Shown: one piece after another, positions 1 through 8,231 of the stretch
How positions within the stretch are numbered: position 1 is the first letter of the stretch
How the letters are laid out: the number at the start of each line of letters is the position of its first letter
Assembly (NCBI GenBank): GCA_009711805.1
Contig: VEMX01000040.1
Span: 1-32,785, forward strand
Origin: Balneolaceae bacterium
Lineage (GTDB): Bacteria; Bacteroidota; Rhodothermia; Balneolales; Balneolaceae
Reading direction: 5' to 3'
DNA: 32,785 nucleotides
Notes under the pieces: model-generated
Told to the model about the DNA's origin: nothing
The model's input: only the letters and a program-made list of their open reading frames with translations
Database searches by the model: none
Position numbers and translations under genes: made by a program

Positions 1-123
1 GGAGGAAGCAAATAGGCAGTCTCACGATCCACCAAGCGAAAATTAACAGACATTAAAGTATTTTTGGTTCATTGGAAGTTCAACCTAAACTAATAATTTA
101 ACCTCAGAAAGTCCGACAGGCTC

Positions 124-720
124 CTAGTTAAGGTTTTTCACAGCCTTAGCTAAATCCAATGTTTCAAACTTATCTATTCCTATATATCTACCTAATATAA
201 TTTCGTCAGTAACAGTAACCCATGGGGATTTTGAAAGCGAATCAGAATAAGTGCGTTTGGAAAGAACAATTTGTGGGGTAGCATATTCAGATTTAAACGT
301 ATTTGTATAATACCGAAGGCTGGTATTTTCCCATTCATTTCCCATTGAAATTTCATCGAAATTTATTCCAAGCCTTAAGAGATGTTTAACCCCTTCAATT
401 TTATTCTTTTCATTACTTAAACCAATAAAAGTATAATTAATTTTGTTGGTCATTGAGTAGTCCTTTATTTCTTTAGACAAAGAAGTAAGTGTTGAGTCAA
501 CTGTAGGAGTATTACAAAAAGGACATGAACTACTGCCAATATAGGTTAAAACTAGCTCTTCATATCCATCGACTCTCGGATAGTCTGGATAATATTCTTT
601 ACCATGAATTATAAAATCATATGTATGATTTGCTGTTCTAACTCCATATATAGTAAAAAATATTACTAAGAAAACTATTATGCTCTTTAAATAACTGTTT
701 TTAAATAAGTCAGGTTTCAA
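124..720 (-). CDS. membrane-anchored thioredoxin-like protein with CPFC motif
   Basis: A 198-residue protein with a short basic N-terminus and one hydrophobic segment at about residues 12-30, so it is probably anchored in the inner membrane with its domain in the periplasm. After a beta-strand-like stretch comes SSSCPFCNTP, with Cys66 and Cys69 forming a CxxC pair placed as in thioredoxin-fold proteins. A later TPQIVLSK segment fits the cis-proline region of that fold. The start ATG overlaps the stop of the upstream beta-propeller gene by a few bases, so the two are translationally coupled. A role in oxidising or reducing cysteines of exported proteins is inferred; the six-cysteine peptide encoded upstream is an obvious possible client. 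The family cannot be named more precisely. Base composition is AT-rich compared with the permease genes. Confidence 0.7.
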   Translation of the reverse strand: MKPDLFKNSYLKSIIVFLVIFFTIYGVRTANHTYDFIIHGKEYYPDYPRVDGYEELVLTYIGSSSCPFCNTPTVDSTLTSLSKEIKDYSMTNKINYTFIGLSNEKNKIEGVKHLLRLGINFDEISMGNEWENTSLRYYTNTFKSEYATPQIVLSKRTYSDSLSKSPWVTVTDEIILGRYIGIDKFETLDLAKAVKNLN

Positions 721-1805
721 AACTTATATACTTTATAGTTGGAATTGGTAGATTTTTCAAATGTGACAAAAGTACTATCTGTTATGGCCATAATATTAGG
801 TAGCTTTCCTATCTTGATTGCACTTCCATCTTCAGAGTTTATTATGTAACTGTCTAACAATTTTTTTCCCAGAAGATCTTTAGTTAAATCATTTCTAAGC
901 ATTTGAAGTAAGGCATAGTTTTCATCAATATGTAAAAGGGTCTTTATTTCATCGAAAGGAACACCATCTTTGGTATGTTTTTCATGAAATTTTATAGATA
1001 AAGGTGGTTTATTATTGCTGATTGTTTGAAAAGGCAGAAAATCAGGAAATTTTTTTTCCCATTTTATATCTCCACTTTGATATGCACTGAGCACAGGAGA
1101 ATGATAGTTAATTGAAAGAAGAGTGTTAGAGCCGGGTATATATTCTATGACACTCTGCGAATATTGATGTACTGGCATAAAATAATCACTTATGTAAGCA
1201 TCGCCCACACTATAAAGCACTTGATTATTGTTTAAATCTACAAAATCTATCGTCTTGAGTTTTCCTTCTGGGTTAGGTTTATAGAACAATTTACTTGTAT
1301 ACAAACCATTCTCACTTACTTTAATATCCATATAATCTTGTCCGGGAAAAACATCATCATTATCTAAAGAATCATCCTTGTTTTTGTTTATTAAAACAAC
1401 TCCTCTAACCAGGTCACAAACAAATATGTTGTTATCTATAATTTCCATTGATATTGGAGAGGTCATTTCACCGGGGCCTCTTCCGCGGTTTCCTAAGGTA
1501 TCTACTTTACCTGAGTTGAATTTATAAATCTCGATTTGATCTTGATCTAACAAATAAATGTTACCAACAGAATCAATTTCTACATCTGCTATTGTTCCTA
1601 AAACTAAATCTTTATCTATTTCTGAAACCAGAGTTGCATTAGATAGACGATTAGACAAATTGCTATCATCAGTATTTTTAAAAGGTAGCGTATCAATAGT
1701 ATCGAAACTGTAATTCAATTCATTAGGATGTAATTCAGATTTTGAATTACCACATGCGATCATAATCAGGGTGACAGATATTATAATGAGTTTTCTATAG
1801 TACAT
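717..1805 (-). CDS. 6-bladed beta-propeller lipoprotein
   Basis: A 362-residue protein starting with a lipoprotein signal: basic MYYRK, a hydrophobic stretch, then IMIACGNS with Cys18 as the probable lipidated residue. The body has NHL-like propeller repeats, for example DVEIDSVGNIYLLDQ followed by a hydrophobic strand and a GRGPGEM turn. This pattern is characteristic of the 6-bladed beta-propeller proteins abundant in Bacteroidota and Balneolota. It probably sits on the periplasmic face of an outer or inner membrane as a binding scaffold; its ligand is unknown. It overlaps the downstream thioredoxin-like gene and lies about 80 bases after the small cysteine-rich peptide gene, from which a hairpin terminator separates it. 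Composition is AT-rich. The family call is fairly secure and the function is unknown. Confidence 0.75.
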   Translation of the reverse strand: MYYRKLIIISVTLIMIACGNSKSELHPNELNYSFDTIDTLPFKNTDDSNLSNRLSNATLVSEIDKDLVLGTIADVEIDSVGNIYLLDQDQIEIYKFNSGKVDTLGNRGRGPGEMTSPISMEIIDNNIFVCDLVRGVVLINKNKDDSLDNDDVFPGQDYMDIKVSENGLYTSKLFYKPNPEGKLKTIDFVDLNNNQVLYSVGDAYISDYFMPVHQYSQSVIEYIPGSNTLLSINYHSPVLSAYQSGDIKWEKKFPDFLPFQTISNNKPPLSIKFHEKHTKDGVPFDEIKTLLHIDENYALLQMLRNDLTKDLLGKKLLDSYIINSEDGSAIKIGKLPNIMAITDSTFVTFEKSTNSNYKVYKF

Positions 1806-1831
1806 AGATTTAATTTTGTATTCTGCGTGAA

Positions 1832-1860
1832 TAAAAAGCGAGAATGAAAACTATTCTCGC
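1832..1860 (-). terminator. rho-independent terminator or attenuator after the small peptide gene
   Basis: On the minus strand a perfect 8-bp stem (GCGAGAAT/ATTCTCGC, 1838-1845 with 1853-1860) closes a 7-base loop and is followed by TTTTTAT. It lies between the cysteine-rich peptide gene and the beta-propeller gene, both on the minus strand. It could end the peptide transcript completely or let only part of the transcripts run into the lipoprotein genes. Confidence 0.75.
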
Positions 1861-1887
1861 CTTATATTTTGTTAGTTGCAATTTACC

Positions 1888-2120
1888 TTATTCAGGCCCA
1901 CAACTTGTCCACCCATCACAGCCATCAGGGTTATTATCAAACACACATGTTAGCCTTAAATCTGGTTTAGAATCCCTACACAGGCCTTGTGTGCTCCACC
2001 AGCATATTTTATACCAACATTCATCAGGGCCGGCTCCGCTTGTATCAACGGGTAATAAGAATCCAGCGATTAGCGCTAATGGAATTACTAAAAGTTGATT
2101 TTAGATATTAGTTTCTTCAT
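1888..2120 (-). pseudogene. small secreted six-cysteine peptide, apparently frameshifted in its signal peptide
   Basis: On the minus strand an ATG at 2120 opens MKKLISKINF and then hits a stop. One base out of register the same strand continues as a hydrophobic stretch LLVIPLALIAGFLLPVDTSG followed by a mature region with six cysteines (ECWYKICWW, GLCRDS, LTCVFD, DGCDGW, TSCGPE) and a stop at 1888. Adding one base to the A4 run at 2090-2093 (T4 on the coding strand) restores a continuous 77-residue protein with a normal signal peptide. The 233-base span is one short of a multiple of three. The upstream frame has no usable start codon of its own. Small exported cysteine-rich peptides next to propeller lipoproteins are known in Bacteroidota (NVEALA-like), but this sequence is not recognised as a named family. 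It could be a real mutation, a phase-variable run or a base-calling error. Confidence 0.6.
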
Positions 2121-2142
2121 GTTACTATTGTTTTATTAAGGA

Positions 2143-2160
2143 AATAAACAAATGTTTATT
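2143..2160. promoter_or_regulatory. short palindrome upstream of the peptide gene
   Basis: A perfect inverted repeat AATAAAC-AAAT-GTTTATT lies about 23 bases upstream of the peptide start at 2120. Its position would suit an operator, but AT-rich palindromes arise easily by chance and no second copy was seen. Confidence 0.25.
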
Positions 2161-2205
2161 ATTTACTTCCTAAAAAACTGAGCTAGTTAAAAGTAGAATA
2201 TTTGT

Positions 2206-2256
2206 CCTCGTTGCGCAAGCTCAGCTCCGCAATGCCCTATGGAGGCTTCACCTCCA
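2206..2256 (+). repeat. REP-type hairpin pair, left flank of the REP-associated transposase
   Basis: Two adjacent hairpins. The first is TTGCG/CGCAA (2211-2215 with 2228-2232), whose loop holds GCTCAGCTC. The second is GGAGG-CTTCA-CCTCC (2241-2255). The reverse complement of 3141-3196 has the same arrangement with a different stem but a similar loop (GCTCTGCTC), so the two form inverted flanks around the transposase gene. This is the usual layout of REP-associated tyrosine transposase modules. Confidence 0.65.
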
Positions 2257-2343
2257 ACTATTATTAACCGGTCATCAGTCTGCCAAAAAATAATGCAAGG
2301 ATTCCTTCCCAAATCGCCCTTACTAAGAAAAAAGAATATTGCC

Positions 2344-3137
2344 ATGGGAAGAAGCCGGTACAAATTTCACGAATTCCATTATCCCTACTTTATAACGAGT
2401 TCTGTGGCAGAGGGTTTGCCGCTGTTTATGAATCCTGTCCTCACCGATATTATTCTGAGGGTTTTATGTTACATGCAGCAGGAAAATAATGTTTTTTTGA
2501 GGGGGGTACGTTATCATGCCAAACCATATTCACCTGATTGCCAATCACGAACAGTTGCCAGATATGTTAGCCTGGTTTAACCCGAATTATTCACGAATGG
2601 ATGCAAAATGGCGATCTATATACGTGAATATATTACCGTTGAATTGCTTTATGTAATAGCCCAATTTTGAGGTGCGGATTAGGCGGCGAAATTTCCCCGT
2701 ACGCTGCGTTCAAGTGAAAATTGGGGTACTCACGGTACCACAGTACCCTTCCGTTCCCATTTCCACTTCGCCTTGCGTACGATTAAATTTCTTGGTGAAT
2801 AATCCGGGTTAAGTCATTTACCGTAAGATCAATCATCGACCACTTAAACGACCATAACAAGCAGCAATATCTTGCCAGGTTAAAGCTGGGGAAATTAAAA
2901 CATCACCGGGACAGTGAATATTAAGTTTGGCAGGAGGGATTGCATCCCAAACAATTATTCACTCTACAAATGGCGACACAAAAAGTGGAGTACATTCATT
3001 ATAATCCGGTGAAAGCAGGCTTTGTGGATTCCCCGCGTGATTGGCGGTATTTATCGGCAAGAAATTATGCAGAACAGGAAGGGTTGATTCCCGTGCAGCG
3101 ATTCGGAGAAAAGATGGCAGATGTAGTGGTAATTTAA
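2344..3137 (+). pseudogene. REP-associated tyrosine transposase (TnpA_REP, Y1 family), broken
   Basis: The reading frame begins MGRSRYKFHEFHYPYFITSS, the hallmark N-terminus of this family. It continues in pieces through the HUH-type motif YVIMPNHIHLI and the C-terminal QKVEYIHYNPVKAGFV, which carries the catalytic tyrosine. At least three lesions are visible: an extra G in the G6 run near 2502-2507 that shifts frame just before the HUH motif; a 228-bp insertion at 2581-2808 that splits the codons for WFKSF; and a TAA near 2921 where the family has the Gln of EYQVWQEG. With these undone the product would be about 190 residues, normal for the family. Intact members cleave and rejoin single-stranded REP hairpins. 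The gene is certainly inactive as written. Confidence 0.85.
2581..2808. mobile_element. 228-bp MITE-like foldback element with TTAA target duplication
   Basis: The ends are 14-bp inverted repeats with one mismatch (CCCGAATTATTCAC at 2581-2594, GTGAATAATCCGGG at 2795-2808). They are flanked by TTAA at 2577-2580 and 2809-2812. Removing the element and one TTAA restores the transposase reading frame exactly (W-F-K-S-F). Inside are more inverted repeats: a 17-bp pair with four mismatches at 2688-2704 and 2775-2791, CCAATTTT/AAAATTGG at 2661-2668 and 2717-2724, and GGGTACT/AGTACCC at 2724-2730 and 2742-2748. There is no coding capacity, so movement would need a transposase elsewhere. The TTAA target and CCC-starting ends resemble the IS1380 family, from memory and not verified. 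Confidence 0.8.
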
Positions 3138-3140
3138 CAT

Positions 3141-3196
3141 AACAAGAGGCGGAGCCTCCGGGATTACGTTTCGGAGCAGAGCCCGCGGAACGAGAA
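3141..3196 (-). repeat. REP-type hairpin pair, right flank of the REP-associated transposase
   Basis: Contains the stem GAGGC-GGA-GCCTC (3146-3158) and a second imperfect stem with CGTT/AACG ends (3167-3192). Read on the minus strand it matches the order and spacing of the left flank at 2206-2256. It lies directly after the transposase stop and just before the end of the first permease gene. Confidence 0.6.
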
Positions 3197-3233
3197 TAAA
3201 CCAACACTAATATGTGTGGATGCATCAACGCAA

Positions 3234-5690
3234 TTACTCACTCCTTAAACTATCCACGGGGTTAACCATAGCGGCTTTTATGGAATAATAGCTTACAGTA
3301 ATCAAGGCAATGAGCAGGGTTGCAATTCCTGTTACAAAGAATAATCCGGCTCCAATTTCAATGCTATAGGCAAAGTCGGAGAGCCATTGCTCCATCACAT
3401 ACCACGAGAGAGGTGCGGCTATTATAATGGACATCAGGATCAGTTTTACAATCCCTTTATTCAGCAGAAAGATAATCTGGCTTATCCCGGCACCGAGCAC
3501 TTTTCGAATGCCAATTTCTTTGGTTTTATTGACAGCGGTTAATCCAGCCAGCCCAAATAATCCAAGACAGGCAATCAGGATAGCCATTAAGGTAGAAACA
3601 CCCATAATTTGTAGCCATTGCTGATATTGTTCGTATTGACGGGCTACGGCATCATCCAAAAACCAGTAGTTAAATGGGGTGAAAGGGGCTGCTTTTTTCC
3701 ACGAAGCTTCCAGTTTTGGAAGGGTTTCTGCGATCATACCTTCTTCAATTTTAATGGCAATATCTGTTATTCCACCTTGGTCGGGATCCATATGGAAGAG
3801 CATAGGCTTTATTTCTGATTCCATGGATTGAAAATGGAAGTTCTTAACCACCCCAATAATCGTAGAGGGGTTTTCTTCTCCTTTCCATGGAAGCTGCTCA
3901 CCAACCGGTTTTTCCCAACCCATTGACTCAACAAGTGCCTCGTTTACAATAATGGATTCAGTTATATCGGCAGGACGGTCTTTGGAAAAATTACGCCCCG
4001 CAACCAGTTCTATCCCCAGCGTGTTAGCAAGATCTGTATCCACAAAATAAATAAAGGATTCTTTCATTTCGCCATCTACGCCAAACCCATACACATTTGA
4101 TCCTTTGGTGAAGGCTGGGGCCATTCCGCTCACATTTTTAATACCCGGAATACTGGCTAATTCATCTCGGTAGCGTTCCATAAGTTTGGTACCATTCTCA
4201 TCAAAGCCGGTAAAGGTGGATACAAACAGCACCTGCTCTTCATTATAGCCCAATTCTTTTCCGCTTACATAATCCAGTTGCTTATACATGATCAGGGAGC
4301 TGATGATGAGAAAAATGGACAGACTGAATTGTGCTACCAAAAGTCCTTTGGTGAGTCTCGGTTTGAACTGAAAAACACTCAATCCCTTTAATACTTTAAC
4401 AGGTTGAAAACGGGACAGAATGAGCGCAGGATAACTTCCGGCAATGAGTCCGGTTGTAAAGGTGATCCCGAGCAAAATGGCCAGGAATCCCGCATCCGTA
4501 AAGTAATTGATGGAGAGCGATTTTCCGGCAATTGCATTGAAAAAAGGTAAGCTCAGTTCCGCAATGCAGACCCCGGCAAGCATGGCAAAAAGAGTAAGTA
4601 ACTGTGTTTCGCCCCAAAACTGGAGAGCAATTTGGCTGCGATGGGCCCCGGATGCTTTTCGAATGCCGACTTCTTTTGCCCTTCCTGCCGAACGAGCCAG
4701 GGCCAGTGTGATATAATTGATGCAGGCGATAATCAAGATCAGTACGGCAATGGTGCCAAGGATGTAGGAATACAAGGGGTTGCTAACATTGTACCATTCA
4801 GCGGCGGCATCAAGGTGAATGCCTGTGAGCGGAGAGATAACGAATTCGGCAATGGGGGCCTCTTCCGGTAAACCGAGGCGGTCTCGGCTCCCCTGCCAGT
4901 TTTCAGCATAGCGTTCTTCGGCAAGATCATTTAGTTTTTTGGTGAATTGTTCGATATCTGCCCCAGGATTAAGTTGAACAAATATCGGTGTGTTAAAACT
5001 AGTCCAGCGCTCAATGTTGAAATCATAAAAGGGCTTGTTTTCGATCCGGGCCACCATGGAAAAGGGCAGGCTGGAATTTGAAGGAGGGGCTTCTGCAATA
5101 CCCGTCACCGTAAACACATGTTCCTCGTTTTGAATGGTAACAGCCAGGGTTTGGCCCATGGGATCTTCATCGCCAAAATATTTATGGGCGGTTTCAGGGG
5201 TAAGCACGAGATTTCGGGGGTCGCTTAACACATTTTCTGCTGAGCCCTTGAGCAGGGGAAATGTAAACACTTCAAAAAAGGAAGGATCCACTAAAAGAAT
5301 GTCTTGCTCATAAGAAAGGGTTTCATTCCGGACGATTAAGTTGCTTTCGTCTGTACGGACTACCTGCTTAATTTCGGGAAAAAGATCACTGATGGTGGGG
5401 CCCAGGGGGAGAGGAAGCCAGGGAGTTTTACTTTTTCCTTCCGGGAATCTCGAATCAAAAAATGGGGTGGGTTCGATGTCGGATTTTAGCTTTTGATACC
5501 TGATTTGTTCGATCCGATATATATTATCCGCATTTTCATGGAAGCCATCATATGAATACTCATCCTGTATAAACAGATAAATGAGAATACAACAGGTGAT
5601 CCCCAGTGTCAATCCAAAGATATTAATGAGGGAATACAGCTTCTGTTTGCGGATATTCCGAAAGGCAATTTTAAAGTAATTCTTTAGCAT
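3234..5690 (-). CDS. FtsX/MacB-like ABC transporter permease (paralogue 1)
   Basis: An 818-residue membrane protein with the duplicated layout of large Bacteroidota MacB-like permeases. There is an N-terminal transmembrane helix at about residues 18-40 and a periplasmic MacB core domain to about 290. A first FtsX block carries the cytoplasmic motif AKEVGIRKASGA, then come a second periplasmic domain and a second FtsX block with KEIGIRKVLGA. The protein ends in VNPVDSLRSE, shared by all paralogues here. It has no ATPase domain, so it must borrow an ABC subunit; the only one in the window is at 15810-16499. It is the last gene of a three-permease run, 37 bases after the upstream paralogue, with no promoter of its own seen. 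Substrate is unknown; such systems export or extract lipoproteins, peptides or toxic compounds. Confidence 0.88.
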   Translation of the reverse strand: MLKNYFKIAFRNIRKQKLYSLINIFGLTLGITCCILIYLFIQDEYSYDGFHENADNIYRIEQIRYQKLKSDIEPTPFFDSRFPEGKSKTPWLPLPLGPTISDLFPEIKQVVRTDESNLIVRNETLSYEQDILLVDPSFFEVFTFPLLKGSAENVLSDPRNLVLTPETAHKYFGDEDPMGQTLAVTIQNEEHVFTVTGIAEAPPSNSSLPFSMVARIENKPFYDFNIERWTSFNTPIFVQLNPGADIEQFTKKLNDLAEERYAENWQGSRDRLGLPEEAPIAEFVISPLTGIHLDAAAEWYNVSNPLYSYILGTIAVLILIIACINYITLALARSAGRAKEVGIRKASGAHRSQIALQFWGETQLLTLFAMLAGVCIAELSLPFFNAIAGKSLSINYFTDAGFLAILLGITFTTGLIAGSYPALILSRFQPVKVLKGLSVFQFKPRLTKGLLVAQFSLSIFLIISSLIMYKQLDYVSGKELGYNEEQVLFVSTFTGFDENGTKLMERYRDELASIPGIKNVSGMAPAFTKGSNVYGFGVDGEMKESFIYFVDTDLANTLGIELVAGRNFSKDRPADITESIIVNEALVESMGWEKPVGEQLPWKGEENPSTIIGVVKNFHFQSMESEIKPMLFHMDPDQGGITDIAIKIEEGMIAETLPKLEASWKKAAPFTPFNYWFLDDAVARQYEQYQQWLQIMGVSTLMAILIACLGLFGLAGLTAVNKTKEIGIRKVLGAGISQIIFLLNKGIVKLILMSIIIAAPLSWYVMEQWLSDFAYSIEIGAGLFFVTGIATLLIALITVSYYSIKAAMVNPVDSLRSE

Positions 5691-5727
5691 GGTTTTAAGC
5701 GTTAAGTCGTCATTTGTCAGCTATTCA

Positions 5728-8187
5728 TTATTCACTTCTTAAACTATCTACGGGGTTGGCTAATGCTGCCTTTAGAGATTGATAACCTACAGCCAGTAAA
5801 GCTATGCTGGTGGTTACAATTCCCGCTATTATAAATTGGGTAATGCCTACTGTTGTTTTATATGCAAAGTCTTGCATCCACAAGTGTGTGGCATAAAAGC
5901 TCAAAGGAGCAGCAATAAAGAAAGCTACAACAATCAGCTTGGTATACTCTTTGTTTAACAGCATTACGATGCTTGTTGAGGTAGCTCCCAATACTTTACG
6001 CACTCCAAGTTCTTTGGCTCGCCGGGAACTTGATAGTGATGCCAGGCCAAATAGTCCAAGGCAGGCAATGAAGATGGCCAGCATTGAACCAGCCGTTACA
6101 ATTTTACTCAATCGTTCTTCCTGCCGGTATTGTTGGTCAATGGCCTGATCTAAGAATAAGTAATTAAACGGTTGACCACCGGTGATTTCATCCCAGGCTG
6201 TTTGTATGGTATTTATAGTTTCCGGAAGATCAGATGAAGCGAGTTTAAGAGTGATTCTGGGAGATGGAGAATTAAGAAAGCTAAGATTGTCGATACCCGA
6301 AAAGATGATAGATGGGTTAATGGTTATAGCCAGCGGTTTTACTTCGGAATGCAGAGATTCATAGTTAAAGTTTTCAGTCACTCCAATGATCTCATGATCA
6401 TCAAACGTCCCTGGAAGGCGCTTTCCGACAGGGTTTTCCCAGTTAAATTCGTTTGCCATAGCCTCGTTAATGATAAGAGCACGTCGTGCGTCGGATGTAT
6501 TATCAACAGAGAAATGTCGTCCGGATGTAACGGAAATATCCATTGTCTTTAGGTATTGCTCGTCAACTATATTGACATTGAATTCGTGTTTCTTGTCATT
6601 TGGGTCTCTGTAATCAACACTAATCCAACCCAATTGTGCAGGAGTATAGACCGAACTGGAGATATCTTTGACCGATGAAAGAGAAGCAATTTTGGATCTC
6701 AATAAATCACGCTTTTGAGTAGCTTGATCAATAAGGCTGGAGAATCCTTGTCCTGGAGCAGAGGTGGCATCTGTTTGTATAACCAGAACCTGTTCCTTTT
6801 CATAGCCGAGATCCACCGAACGAACGTAGTTTAGCTGCTTCTGAATAATCAGCGTACTGGCAATTAAAAAGATGGATAAGCAGAATTGAAAGACTACCAG
6901 GCTGCGGTGAAATAAACTTTTATCTCCTTTTATTTGGAGTTTGCCTTTCAGGATCTGGATGGGTTCAAAACCGGACAGGATAAGTGCCGGGTATACACCT
7001 GCAATCAGACTAATCGATACTGTCAAAGCGATGAGCAGAAGCATGGAGTCACCATTAAAAGTGAAGGATAAGTGGGTACCTGATAAACTATTGAATAAAG
7101 GTAATAACAGCTCTACAAAGATAATACCTACAGCCAGAGCCAATACTGTCATTAATAGTGTTTCACCCCAAAATTGATACATGAGGTTCCGACGCAGTGC
7201 CCCTATCGTTTTACGGATACCTACTTCTTTGGCCCGGTCGGCAGAACGGCTTACCGAGATGGTCATAAAATTAATACAAGCTATAAGAAGTAGCAGAAGG
7301 GCAATGGCAGCCAATACATATGAATAAACCGGGTTGCTGACAGTAGCAATACCCATCGGCATGTCAACATTAAGGTGGATGTCGGTTAAGGGTTGAAGAG
7401 CTACTGTGTAATTGCTGTTTTCATATTCTTCATCACCAAGTACCTGGCGCATCATTGCAGGGAATTTTGCCTCCACTGTTTTATAATCTGCCGTTTTGTT
7501 TAATAGCACATATGTTTCGGGTGCTACATTATACCATGCCTGATAGGCACGGGGATTAAACATGTCTTTTCCCTTTTCAAATGGAATCAGTATCTGGTAT
7601 TGAATGCTGGAGTTAGCCGGGGCTTCCTCGATCACACCAGTAACCGTGAAGGGCTGGAATTTATCTCCTATCTTGATTAACAGCGATTTCTGTATGGGAT
7701 CTTCATCATCAAAATAGCGCTTGGCTGCCGGTTCAGAAAGCACCACCTGGTTGGGCGAGGTGAATACGGAGGAAGCATCTCCTTTTAAAAACTCAAAATC
7801 AAAGATAGAAAAGAAAGAAGGATCAACAAGCTGAATGGGTTCGGAAAATGATTCTGAGTATTCGTCTTGTTTAACCAGGTCGTTAAAGAGGTATCGTCGA
7901 GTTGCCGATTCTATTTCGGGAATGTGCTGCTCAAGGGTAGGCTTTAGGACAAGGGGAGTAGTAGTGTTAAAATAAATATCGCCCTCGCCATAATCCTCTT
8001 TTACAGATGCACGATAAATACGATCAGATTCGGCATGGAAGGAATCATAGCTCCACTCATTAATCACATACAGTGAAATCAGAATACAACAGGCAACTCC
8101 AATGGCCAACCCAAAAATATTGATCGCCGAGTAGATTTTATACTTAGTCAGATTTCGTACTGCAATTTTAAAGTAATTCTTTAACAT
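5728..8187 (-). CDS. FtsX/MacB-like ABC transporter permease (paralogue 2)
   Basis: An 819-residue paralogue beginning MLKNYFKIAVRNLTKYKIYS, with a first transmembrane helix near residues 20-42. A large periplasmic domain follows, then an FtsX block with AKEVGIRKTIGA, a second periplasmic domain, and a second FtsX block with AKELGVRKVLGA. It ends in ANPVDSLRSE. Spacing of 37 bases to the next gene and 44 bases from the previous one points to a single transcript with its neighbours, started at the sigma-54-like promoter near 10745. The EVGIRK-type loops are the expected contact points for the ABC ATPase in the FtsX/MacB superfamily. No substrate can be read from the sequence. Confidence 0.88.
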   Translation of the reverse strand: MLKNYFKIAVRNLTKYKIYSAINIFGLAIGVACCILISLYVINEWSYDSFHAESDRIYRASVKEDYGEGDIYFNTTTPLVLKPTLEQHIPEIESATRRYLFNDLVKQDEYSESFSEPIQLVDPSFFSIFDFEFLKGDASSVFTSPNQVVLSEPAAKRYFDDEDPIQKSLLIKIGDKFQPFTVTGVIEEAPANSSIQYQILIPFEKGKDMFNPRAYQAWYNVAPETYVLLNKTADYKTVEAKFPAMMRQVLGDEEYENSNYTVALQPLTDIHLNVDMPMGIATVSNPVYSYVLAAIALLLLLIACINFMTISVSRSADRAKEVGIRKTIGALRRNLMYQFWGETLLMTVLALAVGIIFVELLLPLFNSLSGTHLSFTFNGDSMLLLIALTVSISLIAGVYPALILSGFEPIQILKGKLQIKGDKSLFHRSLVVFQFCLSIFLIASTLIIQKQLNYVRSVDLGYEKEQVLVIQTDATSAPGQGFSSLIDQATQKRDLLRSKIASLSSVKDISSSVYTPAQLGWISVDYRDPNDKKHEFNVNIVDEQYLKTMDISVTSGRHFSVDNTSDARRALIINEAMANEFNWENPVGKRLPGTFDDHEIIGVTENFNYESLHSEVKPLAITINPSIIFSGIDNLSFLNSPSPRITLKLASSDLPETINTIQTAWDEITGGQPFNYLFLDQAIDQQYRQEERLSKIVTAGSMLAIFIACLGLFGLASLSSSRRAKELGVRKVLGATSTSIVMLLNKEYTKLIVVAFFIAAPLSFYATHLWMQDFAYKTTVGITQFIIAGIVTTSIALLAVGYQSLKAALANPVDSLRSE

Positions 8188-8231
8188 ATCGACGTGCTTT
8201 AACGTGTTAATGATTTGTTTTGATAGGAGGA

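Noticed and set aside
1844-2098. Plus-strand open frame of 84 codons
   Set aside because: It is the antisense of the cysteine-rich peptide gene and the terminator; the minus-strand reading has a signal peptide and patterned cysteines, the plus strand has neither.
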